DNA from: Lentimicrobium sp.
GTDB taxonomy: Bacteria; Bacteroidota; Bacteroidia; Bacteroidales; Lentimicrobiaceae
Direction of reading: 5' to 3'
DNA: 35,524 bases
Assembly: GCA_024709105.1 (NCBI GenBank)
Contig: JANJXJ010000216.1
Span: forward strand, 1-35,524
Positions 9,501 to 16,267 of this stretch are shown here, piece by piece. The translations under genes and the position numbers were made by a program. Below the pieces are notes generated by a model. That model did no database searches, was not told where the DNA came from, and saw only the letters and a program-made list of their open reading frames with translations. How positions within the stretch are numbered: position 1 is the first letter of the stretch; the number at the start of each line of letters is the position of its first letter.

Positions 9501-10449
9501 CTACAAACAATACAAAACTTGGAGCAGGATCTTCGGGAGTGGCTGCTTCGTATAAGTTTCTGAGATAGTTTTTGATGGATGTGGTGGTGGTACCCACTGT
9601 TGGATCATCGGTGTAGGCTTCGACAACTGTAAAACCCTTGCGCACTTTCCAGGCAATATATGGCTGAAGTGCATCGTGAAACATCGGATGCGAAACAATC
9701 ACCATTTTTATGGGGTAACGGGTGAGGTTCTCACGGCTGCCGCTTCCTTTGGGCAGTTGATTCAGGAAACTGAACCCGTTAAAATATGGGGAACGGGTTT
9801 TGTCACTCAAAATTGAGGTTTGTGCATAATCGCCACCGTTGAACCTTACATCAACCACAATATTTTCATAAACCCTGATGGTACCCTGCACCGGATTGTA
9901 GGATACCGGACTGATTTCGATGCGGGCAACATGTTTATCGCGCATGTAACCAATCACTTCAACGCGCGCCGGTGCACTTTTTGTCATCGCATCTCTTGAA
10001 TAGGCTGAGCGGTCAATAACAAAAGCTGCAGGTGTTTTCTGGCTCTTTGCCACCCCGGGTTGTGTTGGCATCAATTGATGGGTTATGCCAAATTCGCTGA
10101 GCGAATATTCCTTTACATCATAGGAAACAATGCTCACCACTGGCTGAGCGCCGGCCGGAATTTCAATCAGACGACGCATAACAGGCAGCTTCGGCATGCC
10201 TTCTTCCCAGGTAAATGTGTAGCCCGGTGCTGAAATTTCAGTAAACAATCCTTCCGAAGTGTTTACATCAAAATGATCAAATGTGGCAAAAGTGTTGGTT
10301 ACCCTGATGCCGGTAAATGAGTTTTCGCCGAGTTCCAGACCATTTTGCCCCGTTGTAGATAACACTACCTGAGCATTTACACTGAAGTTTGCAAAGCAAA
10401 TTCCAGCTATGAATCCGGCTGCAATGAAGCGGAGTAAAGCTTTTTTCAT
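6529..10449 (-). CDS. Lys-gingipain (Kgp)-like C25 cysteine peptidase with T9SS sorting domain
   Basis: This is a 1306-residue secreted peptidase with a signal peptide at residues 1-27 and a propeptide to about 240. The catalytic core is distinctly Kgp-like: ALQPYIAWKVRKGF, VGTTTTSIKNYL, SDLYYCEY, NYTAHGSSAGWSDP, LLVGNCCLTSTY and SNSTYWDEDYYFGVG. Catalytic His450 and Cys483 are 33 apart, as His444 and Cys477 are in Kgp. Thr448 and Asp520 align with Kgp Thr442 and Asp516, which hold the substrate Lys. Asp391 aligns with Asp388. Downstream are two CARDB-like domains shared with the neighbouring Rgp-like protein, a cleaved-adhesin/MAM-like domain (~920-1055), Ig/PKD-like segments (~1063-1220) and a T9SS type A sorting domain (1225-1306, LSVYPNPFRNQL). 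It is the first gene of the operon, behind a recognisable promoter. The propeptide junction holds Arg239 and Arg244, possible sites for its Rgp-like partner. Lys specificity is inferred, not shown. Confidence 0.95.
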   Translation of the reverse strand: MKKALLRFIAAGFIAGICFANFSVNAQVVLSTTGQNGLELGENSFTGIRVTNTFATFDHFDVNTSEGLFTEISAPGYTFTWEEGMPKLPVMRRLIEIPAGAQPVVSIVSYDVKEYSLSEFGITHQLMPTQPGVAKSQKTPAAFVIDRSAYSRDAMTKSAPARVEVIGYMRDKHVARIEISPVSYNPVQGTIRVYENIVVDVRFNGGDYAQTSILSDKTRSPYFNGFSFLNQLPKGSGSRENLTRYPIKMVIVSHPMFHDALQPYIAWKVRKGFTVVEAYTDDPTVGTTTTSIKNYLRNLYEAATPEDPAPSFVLFVGDVAQIPAFSQGGHVSDLYYCEYTNDVLPEVYFGRFSATSVAQLQPQIDKTLMYEQYQFPDPSFLGQSLMVSGVDGNYAAIHGNGQINYGTSTYFNEAHGITSHTYLYPASGSASSAIIQNVSDGVGYGNYTAHGSSAGWSDPAFENSDIPGLQNYGKYPLLVGNCCLTSTYNTNCFGEELLRAQDKGAIGYIGASNSTYWDEDYYFGVGVGAVVLNPTYATTSLGSYDRAFHDHGEAFEEWFTTQSQMFVAGNLAVTESGSSRTTYYWEVYCLMGDPSLMVYFGVPQPMTVSYEPLMPLQSTTFTVNADPYAYVAISKDGVLHGSALADDQGVAEVELDPISVPGEADVVVTAQNRQPYIGTVLVASPEGPYVLLQAQTVNDVNANNNQMPEYSESFGFTMGLRNVGNAEAQNLAVTLTSTSPYIDVKNGSETWPNIPAGDTVTLEYAFEVTASEWLPDQHPAQFMLEITDGVEVWTAAFTVKLNAPMLNAGELAIDDMINGTGNGNGRLDPGENVVISFPVNNDGHCAALQTEAHLFTESEWLQINQVETQVGDIASGTTLMAVYNVAISPDIPIGTTVDLYFANAAGVYSSSRVYNPKVGLLIEDFETGNFSAYPWVNSSSVPWSVVASSYNGGTYSARSGAIGHNASTTLQITMDVTSNDVISFARKISTESGYDFLKFYINDSEKGSWSGDADWSTVSYPVTPGQRTFKWVYSKDGSATGGQDAVFIDDIIFPSNSGSGSGNQFAVKAFAYPADFCGEQEVNLFAFVTNASGNVLLTWSPETMVSDPEIFNPVAWVSESTEFSIQAVNLLFSANDQVMVNSYETPAKPEITQTQTQLISSSETGNQWYNAEGAIEGATSQIYEPQVSGSYYVVVTNEGGCESEPSDEIYFSMVSTVNNSVDQELSVYPNPFRNQLTISFGLKQSAQVRISLLNLLGQEVKILKDGAMQTGNHSFAISAAGLKPGVYMLKLEGAGHTQVRKVVLSE

Positions 10450-10491
10450 GAAATTTTGATTAAAAAGAGTTTCCTGATGTTAAAGAACCTA

Positions 10492-10521
10492 CAAAACTAT
10501 ATATAAATCAGTTCAATCCAA
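10492..10521 (-). promoter_or_regulatory. Bacteroidota-type promoter of the peptidase operon
   Basis: On the minus strand, TAGTTTTG (10499-10492) matches the -7 consensus TAnnTTTG exactly. A TTG lies at 10521-10519, 19 bases upstream, at the expected -33 spacing. The leader to the ATG at 10449 would be about 35 bases. The surrounding 275-base gap (10450-10724) is very AT-rich, and I saw no terminator or other feature in it. Confidence 0.55.
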
Positions 10522-10724
10522 CTTTTATTGCAAAATTTTAATAAAGTTTACTCTCCTGACTATTAGCCAATTAAGTAAAATTCAGATAAAAAAACCGCTT
10601 AAAAAAGTTGTTATTGACCCCGACTTAACAAAAATTTTTATTAATGCTAAGACACTATTAATCCGAAAAGTTGCCCGAAGTAATACTATTTACGCGCACT
10701 TTAGAATTAAAATAAACAATAGAT

Positions 10725-11966
10725 TTACCTGCGGTGCAGGGAAGAGATGAGTGAACCCACCCTGCCGATGTTCCTTACCGGCAGCCAGGCGGCAATTATT
10801 CCAATAATCATAACGGTAATAAACACCAATAAGAAGTCAAAGGCCTGCATTTCAACCGGATAGGCATCTATTAGAAATGAACCTCCTTCGGTATTTATTT
10901 TTACCAGCCCAAATTCCTGTTGCAAAAAGCAAATGGCACCACCAAGCAATAAACCTGCCAGTGCACCACCCAGCGAAACCATAAGGCCGCTTCCCAAAAA
11001 AATCTTTTTAATCAAGCCATCTGCAGCTCCCATACTTTTCAGCACGGCAATGTCTTTTTGCTTTTCGATGATAAGCATTGAAAGCGAACCAATTACATTA
11101 AATGTTGCGATGAGCAGTATAAAACCGAGAATGATAAAAATGGCCCATTTTTCTGAACGCATGATTTTATAAAGCATTTCCTGTTGTTCAAACCGGTTTT
11201 TCACAAGAAAATCACTGCCCAGCAATGCTTTTAACTGTTTTTGAATGCTCAGCATATCTTTTTCATTGCTGAGGGCAATTTCAATAGCTGATATTTCGTG
11301 TGTATATTCAAGTGCTTCACGGGCAAACGACAAGGGAACAATCATGTAGCGTGAATCAAAATCCTGCTGAACCGAAAACACTCCGGCAGGCTTTATGTCG
11401 AGACGATTGAATGCCTGCGAGGGGTTTGCTCCCGGATTCCCGCTGCGGCGGGGTGCATACACCTCAATATCCTTTGAATAATCGTCAAGATCAAGGCCCA
11501 GGTAATAGGCCACTCCTTGTCCCGGAATTGCCAGTGGTTTGCCTTTGAAGTCAAGCATCAAACTTCCGGCCGACATCATTTGCCCCAGTCCCGACCATTT
11601 CTCAAAACTGCTGTCAACACCCTTGATGGTAGCCAGATACTGATTTGTTCCATATCTGAGCAGCACCTTCTCTTCAATAACGGCAGTTTGTGCAGATACG
11701 CCTGTTATCATTGCTGCTTTTTCAAACGGGTAGGTGGTGTCAGCAAAGGTTTTTCCGGAAGCGGGATAAACTTTAATGTGCGGGTCAAAGGTGTTGAAGA
11801 GGGAAACCACCAGACTTTCAAAACCATTAAACACCGATAAAACCACAATCAGAGCCATGGTACCCACAGTAACTCCTGCCACCGAAACCCCCGAAATAAT
11901 GTTGATTACATTATGCGACTTTTTCGATTTGAGATATCTCCAGGCTATGAAAATCGGTAGTTTCAA
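10725..11966 (-). CDS. LolC/LolE-type ABC transporter permease (FtsX/MacB family)
   Basis: This is a 413-residue inner-membrane permease of the lipoprotein-releasing type. The N-terminus (FIAWRYLKSKKSHNVINII) is the usual LolC/E start, followed by a first membrane helix (~23-46). A periplasmic MacB-like domain (~50-265) comes next, then three membrane helices (~272-297, ~318-350, ~373-397). In this family the permease pairs with a LolD-like ATPase to extract lipoproteins from the inner membrane for outer-membrane delivery. No ATPase gene is adjacent, so the partner must lie elsewhere. The start is TTG at 11966, because no in-frame ATG or GTG precedes the conserved N-terminus. It lies 27 bases downstream of rbfA in the same orientation and is probably co-transcribed with it. 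Whether it handles lipoproteins or another amphiphile cannot be read from the sequence. Confidence 0.87.
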   Translation of the reverse strand: MKLPIFIAWRYLKSKKSHNVINIISGVSVAGVTVGTMALIVVLSVFNGFESLVVSLFNTFDPHIKVYPASGKTFADTTYPFEKAAMITGVSAQTAVIEEKVLLRYGTNQYLATIKGVDSSFEKWSGLGQMMSAGSLMLDFKGKPLAIPGQGVAYYLGLDLDDYSKDIEVYAPRRSGNPGANPSQAFNRLDIKPAGVFSVQQDFDSRYMIVPLSFAREALEYTHEISAIEIALSNEKDMLSIQKQLKALLGSDFLVKNRFEQQEMLYKIMRSEKWAIFIILGFILLIATFNVIGSLSMLIIEKQKDIAVLKSMGAADGLIKKIFLGSGLMVSLGGALAGLLLGGAICFLQQEFGLVKINTEGGSFLIDAYPVEMQAFDFLLVFITVMIIGIIAAWLPVRNIGRVGSLISSLHRR

Positions 11967-11993
11967 GGTTTGGAAGTTAAGAGTAAGCGAAAA

Positions 11994-12332
11994 TCAGGAT
12001 TTGAGCAGATTGTCAATATTTTCGATGTAATCGAGTGAGTCGTCAACATAAAACATAAGTTCGGGAATTACCCGCATTTGTTTACCCACCCGCAATGCCA
12101 GCTGATGCCTGATTTCCTTTTTGCTGCGGCTTACGGCTTTAAAAATGGTTTCTCGGTCGCCCGATCCGAAAAGGCTGAGGTACACCTTGGCAATCGAAAG
12201 GTCGGGCGAAATATACACCTTGGTAACTGTAATCAAAAAACCCTGCCAGTGCTCGCGGGTCATCAGTTGAAAAATCTCGCTGAGGTCTTTCTGAAGCAAT
12301 CGTGCAATCTTTTGTTGTCTTGTACTTTCCAT
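11994..12332 (-). CDS. rbfA: Ribosome-binding factor A
   Basis: This 112-residue protein matches RbfA, a KH-fold factor that binds the 30S subunit and assists late 16S rRNA maturation, notably at low temperature. Recognisable features are the N-terminal RQQKIARLLQKDLSEIF, the central SPDLSIAKVYLSLFG and the C-terminal MRVIPELMFYVDDSLDYIENI, close to the usual RPELHFxxDxSxxxxxRI. Length is normal for the family. It is the first gene of a two-gene unit with the downstream permease. A -7 box ends only four bases before its ATG, so its mRNA may have almost no leader. Confidence 0.93.
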   Translation of the reverse strand: MESTRQQKIARLLQKDLSEIFQLMTREHWQGFLITVTKVYISPDLSIAKVYLSLFGSGDRETIFKAVSRSKKEIRHQLALRVGKQMRVIPELMFYVDDSLDYIENIDNLLKS

Positions 12333-12336
12333 AGTG

Positions 12337-12344
12337 CAAAGATA
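12337..12344 (-). promoter_or_regulatory. -7 box of the rbfA promoter, possibly leaderless
   Basis: On the minus strand, TATCTTTG matches TAnnTTTG exactly and is followed by CACT and then the rbfA ATG. Transcription would begin at or within a few bases of the start codon. No good -33 TTG is seen at the expected spacing. Confidence 0.5.
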
Positions 12345-12544
12345 ATGATTTTAGAAGCTTGTTTCCTTTTACGTAAATCCATCTCAAATATTACCACAAA
12401 ATGGGGCTGGCTAAGTGTTTGTGCTGACAACTTTTTTTTCAGAAGTTTACAATTCATACATCTTTGCATCGTTAACACTGAACATGCACTTTTGCTTTTC
12501 GAAAATCTCACTTTGCTTTAATCCATTATAGGTTACTTTAGCCT

Positions 12545-12552
12545 TATCTTTG
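12545..12552 (+). promoter_or_regulatory. -7 box of the ABC exporter promoter
   Basis: TATCTTTG matches TAnnTTTG exactly and lies 31 bases before the ATG at 12584, a normal leader length. A clear -33 element is missing. The remaining gap back to rbfA (12353-12544) shows no other feature. Confidence 0.45.
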
Positions 12553-12583
12553 TCAGCGCTTTAAAAGCCACGGAAATTAATTT

Positions 12584-14404
12584 ATGAAAAATCTGCTCAA
12601 AGTTCTGAAATACGCCATTCCCTATTGGGGATTTGCCCTTCTAAACATACTGTTTAACATACTGAGTGTTTTATTTTCGCTGGTCTCATTTGCCGCGGTA
12701 ATTCCGGTACTCAATATTTTATTCAAGCTTGAAAAGCCCTTAGAAAGTGTTGGTGAACTGAAGTGGAATCTGGAGTCACTGAAAACTCATTTTTATTATC
12801 AGATAGGTAACCTGATTGAAGCATACGGTGAGCTGAAAGTTCTGGCATTCATCTGTGTATTGCTCGTGGTGTTTTACTTTGTAAAAAATCTGTTCCGGTA
12901 TATGGCTATGTATTACATAGCTGTGGTTCGCAACGGAGTGGTGCGCGATATACGCAATGCACTGTATCTGAAAATTCTTATTCTGCCGCTTTCCTATTAT
13001 TCCGAAAAAAAGAAAGGCGATATAATTTCGCGAATGACCACCGATGTGCAGGAAGTGGAATGGTCGGTGCTTAGTTCGCTGGAAATGATGTTCCGCGACC
13101 CGGTTACCATCATCTCCTACCTTGTTACCCTGTTTCTTCTTGACTACGAACTTACGCTCATGGTACTGGTTTTGTTGCCTGTAAGTGGGTTGCTTATCGG
13201 GCAGATCGGTAAAAGCCTGAAAAGAACTTCGGCCAAAGGGCAGATAAAAATGGGCGAATTGTTGTCAACCATCGAAGAAACCATCAGCGGCCTCAGGAAC
13301 ATCAAGGCTTTTAATGCCATTGACTGGGCAGATGGCAATTTCAGAGAAACCAACGAAAGATATAACCAATTGATGGTAAGGCTTTTCAGGAAGAGAGACC
13401 TTGCCTCACCGCTCAGCGAATTCCTGGGAATTGCTGTTTCGGTATTCGTGATCTGGTATGGTGGAAAAATAATCCTTTCGCCGGGCTCAACCATGGATGC
13501 TGCCATATTTATCATGTACATCATGGTATTTTCGCAGATCATAAATCCTATTAAAGCCATTTCAACCGCCATTTACAACATTCAAAAAGGAGGGGCTTCT
13601 ATCGAACGCATTGAACAGGTGCTGCTGGCCGAAGAAATCATCACAGAAAAAGAGGATGCTCTTCCGGTTAAAGAATTCAACCACAGCATTGAATACCGCA
13701 ACGTTTGGTTCAGATATGAACAGGATGATGTACTTAAAAACATCAACCTTACCATTCCGAAAGGGAAATCCATTGCGCTGGTAGGATCTTCGGGATCAGG
13801 AAAGTCAACCATGGCCGACCTGCTTCCCAGATTTTACGATGTAACTCAGGGTGAAATATTGATTGACGGCACTCCCATCCGCGATTTTATTATCAGCGAT
13901 GTGCGCGCACTTATGGGAATTGTTTCGCAGGAAACCATTCTGTTTAATGCCTCGGTGTATGATAATATTGTTTTCGGAATGAAGGGAGTTAAGCCCGAAG
14001 AAGTGATTGCGGCCGCTAAAGTAGCCAATGCCCATGAGTTTATCATGCAAATGCCCGAAGGTTACGAAACCAACATAGGCGACCGGGGTGTAAAAATGTC
14101 GGGCGGGCAAAGGCAGCGAATCAGTATTGCCCGTGCTGTGCTGCGCAACCCTCCGCTGATGATCCTCGACGAAGCCACCTCTGCCCTCGACACCGAATCA
14201 GAAAGATTGGTGCAGGACGCTTTGGTTAACCTGATGCAAAACCGCACCTCGCTGGTAATAGCACACCGCCTATCCACGGTGCAACATGCCGATGAAATTA
14301 TCGTTCTCAATCAGGGTGAAATTGCAGAAAGAGGAACCCACAATGAACTGATGTCGAAGAACGGTGTTTACAAGCGTTTGCATGAAATGCAATCCATTGG
14401 CTGA
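12584..14404 (+). CDS. MsbA-like ABC exporter (fused membrane and ATPase domains)
   Basis: This is a 606-residue half-transporter expected to work as a homodimer in the inner membrane. Residues ~10-330 form the six-helix exporter domain, with clear hydrophobic segments near 15-45, 88-112, 165-205 and 280-320. Residues ~368-600 form the ATPase, with Walker A GSSGSGKST (401-409), Q-loop Gln449 (GIVSQETILF), signature SGGQRQR (506-512), Walker B LMILDEATSALD (525-536) and H-loop His561 (IAHRLST). All catalytic residues are present. The domain order and length match MsbA, the lipid A flippase, but related lipid and peptide exporters look the same, so the substrate is uncertain. It is transcribed alone, with an upstream -7 box and a strong terminator downstream at 14502-14545. 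Confidence 0.9.
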   Translation: MKNLLKVLKYAIPYWGFALLNILFNILSVLFSLVSFAAVIPVLNILFKLEKPLESVGELKWNLESLKTHFYYQIGNLIEAYGELKVLAFICVLLVVFYFVKNLFRYMAMYYIAVVRNGVVRDIRNALYLKILILPLSYYSEKKKGDIISRMTTDVQEVEWSVLSSLEMMFRDPVTIISYLVTLFLLDYELTLMVLVLLPVSGLLIGQIGKSLKRTSAKGQIKMGELLSTIEETISGLRNIKAFNAIDWADGNFRETNERYNQLMVRLFRKRDLASPLSEFLGIAVSVFVIWYGGKIILSPGSTMDAAIFIMYIMVFSQIINPIKAISTAIYNIQKGGASIERIEQVLLAEEIITEKEDALPVKEFNHSIEYRNVWFRYEQDDVLKNINLTIPKGKSIALVGSSGSGKSTMADLLPRFYDVTQGEILIDGTPIRDFIISDVRALMGIVSQETILFNASVYDNIVFGMKGVKPEEVIAAAKVANAHEFIMQMPEGYETNIGDRGVKMSGGQRQRISIARAVLRNPPLMILDEATSALDTESERLVQDALVNLMQNRTSLVIAHRLSTVQHADEIIVLNQGEIAERGTHNELMSKNGVYKRLHEMQSIG

Positions 14405-14501
14405 CAAATATTTCAACACATTTATCTGAGACAATCATACTATCAATGATTTGACAGAGCTTATACTGTTTCTGATCAAATAAGTCAGGAAGTTGTTTAA
14501 T

Positions 14502-14545
14502 ACCAACAAAAAAGGCCACCATTCAGGCGGCCTTTTTTTGTTGGT
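14502..14545. terminator. Bidirectional Rho-independent terminator
   Basis: A long stem pairs ACCAAC plus an A-run plus GGCC (14502-14517) with GGCC plus a T-run plus GTTGGT (14529-14545). The A and T runs flank the GC core symmetrically, so it can end transcripts from both sides: the ABC exporter (plus) and the lipoprotein gene (minus), which converge here. Confidence 0.9.
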
Positions 14546-14554
14546 GCAGTATTA

Positions 14555-16237
14555 TTAGTTTGAACTAACTACAACGCGGCTGATTTCCCAGGTACCGGCT
14601 TTTGAAGTTGTGCTTACATACTTGAAAGCTATCCTGATATCGGAACCTTCCCAGGTGGCTAAGCTGATCTGACTGGTATTAACAAATGTCCAGCTGTTGC
14701 CGGCCGATCTGGTAAATCCGGTGAGTTCGGTCCATGTGGCATCATTCGGGTTTCCTGTACCTGAATAGTTGGTGGAAACAAGAACTTTTACATCTTCCAT
14801 GCTGCCAATAAAATTAACAGCTTCGCGGAACATCAGTTCCACACCGGTTTTGCCTGCCAGAGAGATAACAGGTGAAACCAACCAGTCTTCGTTTGCAAAG
14901 TAATTGGGGGCAACATAACCGGTCATGGTAACGCAGCCACCATCGTAGGTGTCGCCAAACCAGGTTTGGTCACCGGTAACGCTTACCTGAGTAAATGTGC
15001 CCAGTGTTTTGTTAAACTCTTCGGTAAAGAAGCCAGTTGCAGGAACAATTCCGTTGCCATCCAACCAGTAGCCTGATAAGTTTTTAACCCCGGGTTGTGA
15101 GAAATAAGTTTCAAGCGTACCCAGAACCTTCACCATTTTACCTTTGTTACCTGGTGTTGTTACCAGATTAAGAGCATCACGAATTGCACCAGACGGCAGC
15201 TGTACAGGCATACAATTGGCGAGATTGGTTTCGCCGGCGGTTGCTGCCATCAGCAGGTTGGTATTGGTAACAAACGGGCCTGCAAAATTGGGTACGTTCT
15301 GATCGCCAACATCAATAGTTCCTACAATATAACCTTCCACCCACACCGGATTAGCACCTGAAGTAGAAACGGCTCTGGTGATATCGTAAGGATCTTCGAA
15401 GGTTCCGGTGCCATTGCCGGGAGGAGGAGGCACTTCGCCGCCAAATTCAATTAAATCGTCAATGCTGCGGAGAGTAAACTGCCAGGTAGTACCAAAAGCA
15501 GTAAGAACGCCTACAGCAGTTCCATAACCACCGGGAAGGGTATCGGAAGCAAAATTGCAATACTTGCTGGTTCTAACCACAATGCTTTTTCCGCTTTGGT
15601 CTATAAGGGTACGGTTGGTGTTGTCAACATCCTGTGGAGCAAACATTTCGCCAACTTCAACAAAACGTACATTTTCTAATTTAACAAGGGTGCTCATTCT
15701 GGGGTCTTTCATAATTTCTTCATCCGATGTAGGTAAAGATGAAAGAGTCAGAGCGGCAGGAGCAGGCGGTACACCCGGGAAACTATCGCGGAAAAGATGC
15801 GCTGCAATGTAGGTTTCAGGCAAGCGGCCAATGTTTCCGCCAAATACATAACCCAGCTGTATCAGATTGTTGTAATCGCCGATGTACATTCCCTTACATT
15901 TAATATAGACCATCTGGCCTACTTTATACTCGTTGTAAAGAGAAGTTTTGTCAATGGAAAGTTCAATAGCTGCAGTAGCATCCTGAATCACCATTTTCTT
16001 GTAGAGGTTTCCGCTTTCGTCGTTGGCCACTACGCGGCCTTTGATGATGATATCGTCTTCAATCAGCTTAAAGGCTGTGTACGATTCTTTTAATTCAGCA
16101 ATGGTAGTATTTGCTTCAAAATCTACCGAAGGCATGATGATGGGTGGTTCTTCAAATTCGCCATCAACACAGGCGGTAAAGGTTGTAGTAGCAAGAACGA
16201 GAAACAGTCCTGCGAAAATTTGCCAGATTTTTTTCAT
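14555..16237 (-). CDS. Surface lipoprotein with DUF5689 and DUF6359-like OB-fold domains and a choice-of-anchor J domain
   Basis: This is a 560-residue predicted lipoprotein. Its signal peptide ends in TTFTAC with acylated Cys23. Acidic residues after it (VDGEFEE) resemble the Bacteroidota lipoprotein surface-export signal. Residues ~45-265 fit DUF5689 (DIIIKGRVVANDESGN, LTAFGTTWQFTLRSIDDL). Residues ~277-395 fit DUF6359 (GTFEDPYDI, VWVEGYIVGT). Both families have OB-fold character. Residues ~402-558 are a jelly-roll choice-of-anchor J domain (EEFNKTLG, DWLVSPVISLAGK). No T9SS sorting domain is present. The gene starts 30 bases after the TonB receptor gene and is surely co-transcribed. It sits where a SusD-like protein would be in a Sus operon, so it probably captures ligand for the receptor. 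The OB folds and the exported nuclease next door suggest a nucleic-acid ligand, which is inference. Confidence 0.85.
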   Translation of the reverse strand: MKKIWQIFAGLFLVLATTTFTACVDGEFEEPPIIMPSVDFEANTTIAELKESYTAFKLIEDDIIIKGRVVANDESGNLYKKMVIQDATAAIELSIDKTSLYNEYKVGQMVYIKCKGMYIGDYNNLIQLGYVFGGNIGRLPETYIAAHLFRDSFPGVPPAPAALTLSSLPTSDEEIMKDPRMSTLVKLENVRFVEVGEMFAPQDVDNTNRTLIDQSGKSIVVRTSKYCNFASDTLPGGYGTAVGVLTAFGTTWQFTLRSIDDLIEFGGEVPPPPGNGTGTFEDPYDITRAVSTSGANPVWVEGYIVGTIDVGDQNVPNFAGPFVTNTNLLMAATAGETNLANCMPVQLPSGAIRDALNLVTTPGNKGKMVKVLGTLETYFSQPGVKNLSGYWLDGNGIVPATGFFTEEFNKTLGTFTQVSVTGDQTWFGDTYDGGCVTMTGYVAPNYFANEDWLVSPVISLAGKTGVELMFREAVNFIGSMEDVKVLVSTNYSGTGNPNDATWTELTGFTRSAGNSWTFVNTSQISLATWEGSDIRIAFKYVSTTSKAGTWEISRVVVSSN

Positions 16238-16267
16238 ATTTTTTTGAGTTTTTTTCTTGTGGGTTGA

